From contig CAMDPJ010000003.1 of the NCBI GenBank assembly GCA_945903925.1, forward strand, positions 1 through 28,385: a stretch of DNA of 28,385 nt. The letters run 5' to 3'. Positions within the stretch are counted from its first letter, which is position 1, and each line of letters starts with the position of its first letter. This document shows, one piece after another, positions 22,926-28,385 of this stretch. Source of the DNA: Chryseobacterium gleum (GTDB taxonomy: Bacteria > Bacteroidota > Bacteroidia > Flavobacteriales_C > GCA-002722245). A model generated the notes under the pieces. The model was given only the letters and a program-made list of their open reading frames with translations. It was not told where the DNA came from and did not search any database. Position numbers and translations under genes: made by a program.

Positions 22926-24316
22926 TTTTCGGGATTGTAAGTGTAAATTTCTCTAGCTACAGATGAGCTTATTTGATCGTATAGCTTTTGCAACAAACTT
23001 TCTTTAGTCTCTAAATTAGCAGAGCTTTTCAGTAAATTTTGAATTTGATTTTTTTGCTCGTAATTGCTGTAAACAACGTCTTGCGGACTCGTTACATTCA
23101 TTGAATACCAAGTGCCAGAGCACAAATTATCGCGATTACCTCCGTATTGAATATAATGAACCGAACTAGATTGTGTTAATGTTTTTATTCCTGTTAACAG
23201 CAATTCCCCTGTTGTTGCAGAAACCATTTTAAACTCAAAAGACATAGTCACCTGGCGGCTTCCTTGATATTCGGTATAAGTCACTTTTTTGTAATTCGTT
23301 TCAAAGTAAGGCTGGTTGGTTTGCGCATTAATTTTTTGCACTTTATAAGATTCATACCCTTTCACTGTTTTGCCATTTGCAGGCGTATCGAAATACTTAA
23401 CATCTAAAACAGAACCCATTAACGCAGCCTTAGCGCCAATTAAATTACCAGCATTAACAGCAGTGCTGGCATCTACAGCTCCGGTCATCGATAATTTCTG
23501 TTCTTTCAATAACAAATCTAAGTGCTGCCTGTCGATCACTTTTAAAAACGGACCTTTATTGCCTATTACAGTATTGATAATTCTTGAAGCCAATTGCTCG
23601 GCAGCAGCAGCCTCAGAAGTATAATTGTTAAACTTCATGAACGCCACAGTATATTGGGCTTGCGTTAAAGCCTCACTCATTTGTGCTGCCGCATCTTTAT
23701 AGCTAGCATCTTGATTTACCACATTTTGAAAAGCGTAAAAAGCAGAACGGTACTTTTCTTTTTTCATAGCATCTAACCCATTTCTGTACAAAGGCTCAAC
23801 ACGTGCATATTTTTTTAATTGCTCTACATCTTTATAGTTAGGATCTAAAGAGGAGATTTCATTAAATATGCTTTCAGCTGCCGAAAAATTTTCTTTTTCT
23901 AAAAGTAAATTCGCTCTACGAAATCTTTCATCTAAATAGTTGGATTTTGCAATTTCATAATCTTCGGTATAATGCCCCGCAATAGACAAGGTAACTTGTC
24001 CGCCCTTCACTTTCTCCGCATACTTCTGCATATCCAAATAAGTATACACCACCGCGCCCCAGTCGCCTCTATTATTAGCCACAAAAAAAGTATCTTCTTT
24101 AATATCCATCACTTTATCTGCGCACATTTTCAATGCTGTTTTTGCTTCCAAATAGTCGGCACGCTTAGCAATAGCTCTAATAAAATAATCGGTTGCCTCA
24201 TTGTACATACCTACTTTATAAAGCTCACTCCCCTTTTTGGTTAGGGATTTCGGACTGTTACACGCTATAATTATCAACAATAAGAAGAGGGTAAAATATG
24301 GGTAAAGTTTTTTCAT
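22922..24316 (-). CDS. TPR lipoprotein with CsgG-like C-terminal domain
   Basis: The 464-residue protein has a lipoprotein signal (LFLLLIIIACNS, Cys at about residue 19) and an N-terminal TPR-like half with repeated YxxA..YF.RAI units (LYKVGMYNEATDYFIRAI, LLLEKENFSAAESIFNEI, GLDAMKKEKYRSAFYAFQNV). From about residue 240 a CsgG/LpoB-like fold follows: IINTVIG, FLKVIDRQHLDLLLKEQKLSMTGAVDAST, then NLIGAKAALMGSVLDVKY. It is the first gene of the envelope module. A poor promoter-like pair (TTTG at 24359-24356, N20, TATGATTT) lies just upstream but would leave almost no leader. Confidence 0.8.
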   Translation of the reverse strand: MKKLYPYFTLFLLLIIIACNSPKSLTKKGSELYKVGMYNEATDYFIRAIAKRADYLEAKTALKMCADKVMDIKEDTFFVANNRGDWGAVVYTYLDMQKYAEKVKGGQVTLSIAGHYTEDYEIAKSNYLDERFRRANLLLEKENFSAAESIFNEISSLDPNYKDVEQLKKYARVEPLYRNGLDAMKKEKYRSAFYAFQNVVNQDASYKDAAAQMSEALTQAQYTVAFMKFNNYTSEAAAAEQLASRIINTVIGNKGPFLKVIDRQHLDLLLKEQKLSMTGAVDASTAVNAGNLIGAKAALMGSVLDVKYFDTPANGKTVKGYESYKVQKINAQTNQPYFETNYKKVTYTEYQGSRQVTMSFEFKMVSATTGELLLTGIKTLTQSSSVHYIQYGGNRDNLCSGTWYSMNVTSPQDVVYSNYEQKNQIQNLLKSSANLETKESLLQKLYDQISSSVAREIYTYNPEK

Positions 24317-24361
24317 TGCAGAAGATTAAATCATAATTTTATTGCTGTGAATTAACAAATA

Positions 24362-25546
24362 TTGTTCCACTTGAGCAAGAGTATTAAGATAAAACTTTTT
24401 CGAAAATCATTCATCATCTCGGTTGGCTTGGCATTACTAGCTGGCATCACACATTCATGCAATGAAGAAACATCGGGTGATCCCATAAAAAAAGAACACG
24501 AAGTCATCGTTGAAATCCCAAGTCGCGAATATATTCCTGTAGATTCAGAATTGGTTAAAAAAATAGAAGCCTTTTTTCAAAACCACTTTGATGAGACTTT
24601 TTTTAGCGGTACCGTGCTCATAGCCAAAGACGACAATATATACTATCAAGCTTGTCATGGCTTGGGCAATTATAAAAGTAAATCAGACAGCATTTGTCTT
24701 CGCTCGAACTTTCAATTGGCCTCGGCCACCAAGCCTTTTACGTCGTACGCTATTTTAAGACAAATTTATTTAGGTAAGCTAAAATTAACAGACAGTGTAC
24801 ACAACATACTTCCAGAATTTAAATACAAAGGCATCACTGTTGAAATGCTATTATCGCATTTTTCGGGCTTGCCTAATTACATGTACTTAACAGATGAATA
24901 TTGGGGTTGGGACAAAGGTAGCATCTCTAATAATGATGTACTACAATTATTCAATCAACACAACCCTAGCGGCGGAAGACCCAATGCGCATTTCTACTAC
25001 AACAACACCAACTACTTGGTACTGGCCTCTATAATTGAGAAATTAACAGGAATGAGCTACGACAAGTACATGAAAGATTCTATATTCACTCCGCTTGGCA
25101 TGAACAACACATGTATCTTTCACAACGAAAGCAGAGATCAATTGAAAGACGCTACTTACGGTCACTTGGGCGATTTAAGACCTATCTATTTCGATTACCT
25201 TGATGGGGTGATGGGCGACAAAGGTGTTTTCTCAAACATTTACGATTTATTGAAATTCGACCAAGCCCTATACGACTGTAAGTTGGTGCCTTGCAACTTG
25301 CTGGAAGAAGCTTGGAAGCCAAGAACAGACAGCATGACAACAGCTGGCGGAGCATATGGTTTAGGATGGCGATTGCGCAACAGCAAAAACGTAGGAAAAA
25401 TCATTTTTCATAGCGGATGGTGGAAAGGATACCGAAGCTTATTTATTAGAGTACCTCAAGTTCATGGTACCATTATCATTCTTACCAATACCATTCGCGG
25501 ACGATTCTTTAGAGTAGATGATTTAGTAAATTTATTTGTTAAATAA
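24362..25546 (+). CDS. Serine beta-lactamase-like hydrolase, lipoprotein
   Basis: The protein belongs to the beta-lactamase/penicillin-binding-protein family (class C-like fold). The three active-site motifs are present: SxxK as SATK (about residue 120), YxN as YNN in FYYNNTNY, and HSG in IFHSGWWKGY. The N-terminus is a lipoprotein signal with the acylated Cys in THSCNE (residue 33). No ATG precedes that signal; the frame has stops upstream, so TTG at 24362 or 24371 must be used. It is divergent from the envelope module, 45 bases apart. Such proteins are usually peptidases or esterases of cell-wall or small-peptide substrates; resistance to beta-lactams should not be assumed. Confidence 0.88.
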   Translation: MFHLSKSIKIKLFRKSFIISVGLALLAGITHSCNEETSGDPIKKEHEVIVEIPSREYIPVDSELVKKIEAFFQNHFDETFFSGTVLIAKDDNIYYQACHGLGNYKSKSDSICLRSNFQLASATKPFTSYAILRQIYLGKLKLTDSVHNILPEFKYKGITVEMLLSHFSGLPNYMYLTDEYWGWDKGSISNNDVLQLFNQHNPSGGRPNAHFYYNNTNYLVLASIIEKLTGMSYDKYMKDSIFTPLGMNNTCIFHNESRDQLKDATYGHLGDLRPIYFDYLDGVMGDKGVFSNIYDLLKFDQALYDCKLVPCNLLEEAWKPRTDSMTTAGGAYGLGWRLRNSKNVGKIIFHSGWWKGYRSLFIRVPQVHGTIIILTNTIRGRFFRVDDLVNLFVK

Positions 25547-25595
25547 TTCGCTATTCTGCTGTTTTTCAATAAATTTAGGGCTTAGGCTTTAAATT

Positions 25596-27014
25596 ATGTT
25601 AGAAGAAAAAAACACCCCAAACAAACAAAACCTTATTGCTCAATTGCAAGAGTTGGTAAAAACCGAGCAGCAAATTGGCAAAGCAATTCAGCAGAAAAAG
25701 GAAATTATGGAGGCATGGGGCAAACTGAGCGACGATGGTTCTGCTCAAAACAAACAGCTCAGCTATCAATTCCTTAAATTGATTGAAGATTTTAATTACA
25801 ACATTAATATTTACAAGGCTATACAAGACCACGATTTAAAGCGCAACCAGCAACTTAAAGAGGAACTCTTAAAAAAGCTGGAAGAACTTAGCACTAAATC
25901 CAACCGTATTGGTGACACCTTTAAGGAGTTACAAAAACAATGGTTTGATGTTGGTCCGGTTAAAAAAGAATTACGCGATGAATTTTGGCAAAAATTTAAA
26001 GACCTCTCACAAATCATAATCGATAAATTGGCCCAAATTAACGTGCAATCGAAAGCCAAAGAAGAAGAAAATGCTTTAGCCAAAGGACAAATCATCTCCT
26101 TCCTTGAAAATATTATTAGCGAACCCCTCACCAAAGAAAAACAATGGCGCACCAAAACCGATTTGGTAATTGCTAAACAAGCCGAGTGGAAGGAAATCGG
26201 TCACGTTCCTAAAGCACTATCAAATGCACTATGGAATAGATATCGCGCTGCTTGCGACAACTTCTTTAAAGAAAAAGCTGTTTTTTATGACGCGTTGAAA
26301 GAGAGCTTTCAACAATACAAAAAAGAAAAATTAGAGTTGTGTGATGTTGCTCAAAATTGCATAAACGACGAGATAAAAAGCAATGAAGATAAAGCTTTCG
26401 CCTTAACAAAACTTCAAAGGAAATGGAGAGAAATGGGACAAGCACATCCTCGTGATGAACAAAAATTATGGACTAAATTTCATGAAATATGCAACTCGTT
26501 TTTCAATCAAATTAAACAACAAAAAGAAGATGACAAAGCCAATGGTTTAGCAGCTTTAGGAAACAAAAAAGAAATGCTTAACAATGTAGAAAAACTAACT
26601 TCGAAAGAAGATATTGTAGCACAGCTTAAACAATGGTATTTAACCGACAACATTAAAACACCCAACGACATCAGCAGTTCTTTCTTCGAGAAAATAAAAA
26701 CTGTGCTTAGCACTCATAAGTTAAGCAAGGATGAAATTGAGGAACTGAAATTCAACACAAAACTAGAAGCTTATCACCAATTAAAAATAGATGATTTATT
26801 TAGCGATGAAATAAATCACGTTCGTGAAAAAATAAAAACATTAGAAGAAGACAAAATAAAATTTGAAAACAACTTAGGCTTCTTTAAACACGCTAAAAAA
26901 GACAATCCTATGATTCTGGATTTGCTCGAAAAAGTAACACGTATGACCTCCGATATCGAAGTTTACAAAAAGAAATTACAAATGGTAAAAAAAGCAATGA
27001 AATACGAAGCTTAA
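25596..27014 (+). CDS. DUF349 repeat protein
   Basis: The 472-residue soluble protein is all-helical and carries at least three DUF349 repeats: ELQKQWFDVGPVKKELRDEF (about 109-128), AEWKEIGHVPKALSNALWNR (about 198-217) and LQRKWREMGQAHPRDEQKLW (about 272-291). Each is followed by an F-x(3)-basic helix. The C-terminal 150 residues are a coiled coil ending in a basic tail. The function is not established. It starts 49 bases after the hydrolase gene and is followed 29 bases later by the DUF5723 gene, all on the plus strand. Confidence 0.88.
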   Translation: MLEEKNTPNKQNLIAQLQELVKTEQQIGKAIQQKKEIMEAWGKLSDDGSAQNKQLSYQFLKLIEDFNYNINIYKAIQDHDLKRNQQLKEELLKKLEELSTKSNRIGDTFKELQKQWFDVGPVKKELRDEFWQKFKDLSQIIIDKLAQINVQSKAKEEENALAKGQIISFLENIISEPLTKEKQWRTKTDLVIAKQAEWKEIGHVPKALSNALWNRYRAACDNFFKEKAVFYDALKESFQQYKKEKLELCDVAQNCINDEIKSNEDKAFALTKLQRKWREMGQAHPRDEQKLWTKFHEICNSFFNQIKQQKEDDKANGLAALGNKKEMLNNVEKLTSKEDIVAQLKQWYLTDNIKTPNDISSSFFEKIKTVLSTHKLSKDEIEELKFNTKLEAYHQLKIDDLFSDEINHVREKIKTLEEDKIKFENNLGFFKHAKKDNPMILDLLEKVTRMTSDIEVYKKKLQMVKKAMKYEA

Positions 27015-27043
27015 ATCTTTGACTTCTTTACTATATTCGCCTC

Positions 27044-28385
27044 ATGAAAAAAGCATTTCTCTTTCTACTAATCATCCTTAGCTTAAGTGCAAAAGCACAA
27101 GATTTTTTAGGATATTTAAATAGTAATTACGCCGGAGTAAACGGTATAGATCTTCAACCCGCTTCCATTGTAGACAACAGATACAAACTCGACATACTAT
27201 TAGTGGCCAACAATTCTTGCTTTCAAAATAACTTTTTTTATTTGAAACAAGGATTTATGCAGGCACCGCTTGACAAATATTTTATAAAAGATTTTTTGAG
27301 CTACGATAAAGAAAAAACTTCCTCTTCTTTAATACTTTCCAATCAACTTCAAGGCCCTTCGTTTATGCTAACTTTGAACGAAAAGAATTCTATTGCATTT
27401 ACTTCAAAAGCCCGCCTGATTTTGAATGCGGATAATGTATCGACAGAATTTTTAAGACAACTTTACCACAATTATGATGTGCAAGAATTATGGGGGAAAT
27501 CATTCTTGCAAAACAACTTTAACATACAAGGAATGGCTTGGGGAGAATTTGGACTTACCTACGGACGAGAAGTTTACAAAACCAAACATCACTATTTTAA
27601 ATCGGCAATAAGAGTGAAGATGCTGCAAGGATACGGAGCATTGCACTTAAATTCACCCGCATCTACGCTAAAAATTGAAGACGACACAACGCTTACCATA
27701 ACCAACAGCGATATACTTTCATACGGTTACTCGGCAAATTTTGATGATGAAACCATTTACTTCAATCCTTTCGACCCTAACGCCACCCTTGGCTTGGGCG
27801 GAGATTTTGGTGCTGTGTACGAATGGAGACCACACTCAGAAAAACATGCCTATGAAATGGATGGCGAAAAAAAATCGGCGCGTAATGAAAACAAATACAA
27901 ATTAAAAGTAGGATTTTCATTGCTTGATTTAGGTAGTATAAAATACAAACGCGGCAGCCATACCAACGACTTTTATCCTAATATTTCTCATTGGGATATT
28001 AAAGACATCGATCCTACCGATCTTCAAGCTTTTGATAGCACAGTAAATGCGAACTTTCCTCCACTACCATCAGACCAAAACTATAACGTGAATTTACCCA
28101 CAGCTCTTTCGCTGCAGATAGATTATAACATCTGGAAAAATTTCTACATCAATGCCACTGCTTTTCAGGCCATAAAATTCAATTCTAAAGCCACCAAAAT
28201 TCACGAAATAAGTAACTACTCCATTACACCTCGTTGGGATTACAAATGGTTTGGTGTTTATGTTCCAATAAGTTTTAATGAAATGGGAACTTTTAGAGTG
28301 GGTGCCAGCGCAATGTTTGGTCCGTTCTTCTTTGGAACAAGTAACTTGGGACCGCTTTACCATCCAGAAATGAATAGAATTGATT
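27044..28385 (+). CDS. DUF5723 outer-membrane protein, 3' truncated by window end
   Basis: The frame from the ATG at 27044 runs open to the window edge (447 codons seen). It begins with a signal peptide (MKKAFLFLLIILSLSAKAQ, cleavage at about residue 19), followed by FLGYLNSNYAGVNGIDLQPASIVDNRYKLDI-type sequence that marks the DUF5723 family of Bacteroidota outer-membrane barrels. Glycine- and aromatic-rich beta strands follow (GGDFGAVYEWRP, VGFSLLDLGSIKYKRG). The family's function is unknown; it is expected to sit in the outer membrane. The 29-base gap from the DUF349 gene suggests co-transcription. Confidence 0.85.
   Translation, partial: MKKAFLFLLIILSLSAKAQDFLGYLNSNYAGVNGIDLQPASIVDNRYKLDILLVANNSCFQNNFFYLKQGFMQAPLDKYFIKDFLSYDKEKTSSSLILSNQLQGPSFMLTLNEKNSIAFTSKARLILNADNVSTEFLRQLYHNYDVQELWGKSFLQNNFNIQGMAWGEFGLTYGREVYKTKHHYFKSAIRVKMLQGYGALHLNSPASTLKIEDDTTLTITNSDILSYGYSANFDDETIYFNPFDPNATLGLGGDFGAVYEWRPHSEKHAYEMDGEKKSARNENKYKLKVGFSLLDLGSIKYKRGSHTNDFYPNISHWDIKDIDPTDLQAFDSTVNANFPPLPSDQNYNVNLPTALSLQIDYNIWKNFYINATAFQAIKFNSKATKIHEISNYSITPRWDYKWFGVYVPISFNEMGTFRVGASAMFGPFFFGTSNLGPLYHPEMNRID

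Overview
The window comes from an AT-rich member of the Bacteroidota. The evidence is a set of promoter boxes of the Bacteroidota type (TTTG, about 18-20 bases, TAnnTTTG), TonB-dependent-receptor-like proteins with a carboxypeptidase-regulatory N-terminal domain, DUF5723, DUF349 and DUF2452 proteins, and a fused CrtYcd-type lycopene cyclase. That cyclase fits Sphingobacteriales/Chitinophagales/Cytophagales-like lineages better than Flavobacteriaceae, but this placement is an inference.

Layout. (a) 1-4.2 kb: the 3' part of a copper-type multicopper oxidase with a CopB-like C-terminal extension, a lipoprotein with a strong terminator, a small secreted protein broken by a one-base frameshift, and an unrecognised gene. 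(b) 4.5-9.7 kb, minus strand: aconitase with a clear promoter and terminator, preceded by a TonB-receptor-like outer-membrane protein. (c) 9.8-15.3 kb, minus strand: a carotenoid operon crtI-crtB-orf168-idi-crtZ-crtY whose genes overlap by 17, 1, 4, 1 and 4 bases, and upstream of it a CarH/LitR-type MerR regulator with the B12-binding signature. The cyclase reading frame has an in-frame TAA at the conserved PLEE motif. (d) 15.4-15.75 kb: a decayed C-terminal piece of dihydroorotase (pyrC). (e) 15.75-17.3 kb, minus strand: a pterin operon (PTPS-II-type synthase, folE, DUF2452). (f) 17.5-19.1 kb: a methylcrotonyl-CoA-carboxylase-like carboxyltransferase, flanked by a long inverted repeat. (g) 19.2-24.3 kb, minus strand: an envelope module of a TPR/CsgG-like lipoprotein, an LPP20-like lipoprotein and a TolA-like coiled-coil protein. 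(h) 24.3-28.4 kb, plus strand: a serine beta-lactamase-like lipoprotein, a DUF349 protein and a truncated DUF5723 protein.

The most interesting signal is a putative light/B12 regulon. An identical palindrome, TGTTTAAC-N14-GTTAAACA, lies in the promoter regions of both the carotenoid operon and the pterin operon, and a degenerate copy (15-base spacer) sits directly before the start codon of the CarH-like regulator between them. This suggests that one adenosylcobalamin photoreceptor represses carotenoid synthesis, pterin synthesis and itself. An (CAA)18 microsatellite abuts the carotenoid promoter and could vary in length. The cyclase stop codon, the frameshift near 3.17 kb and the pyrC remnant show local gene decay or sequence errors that should be told apart.
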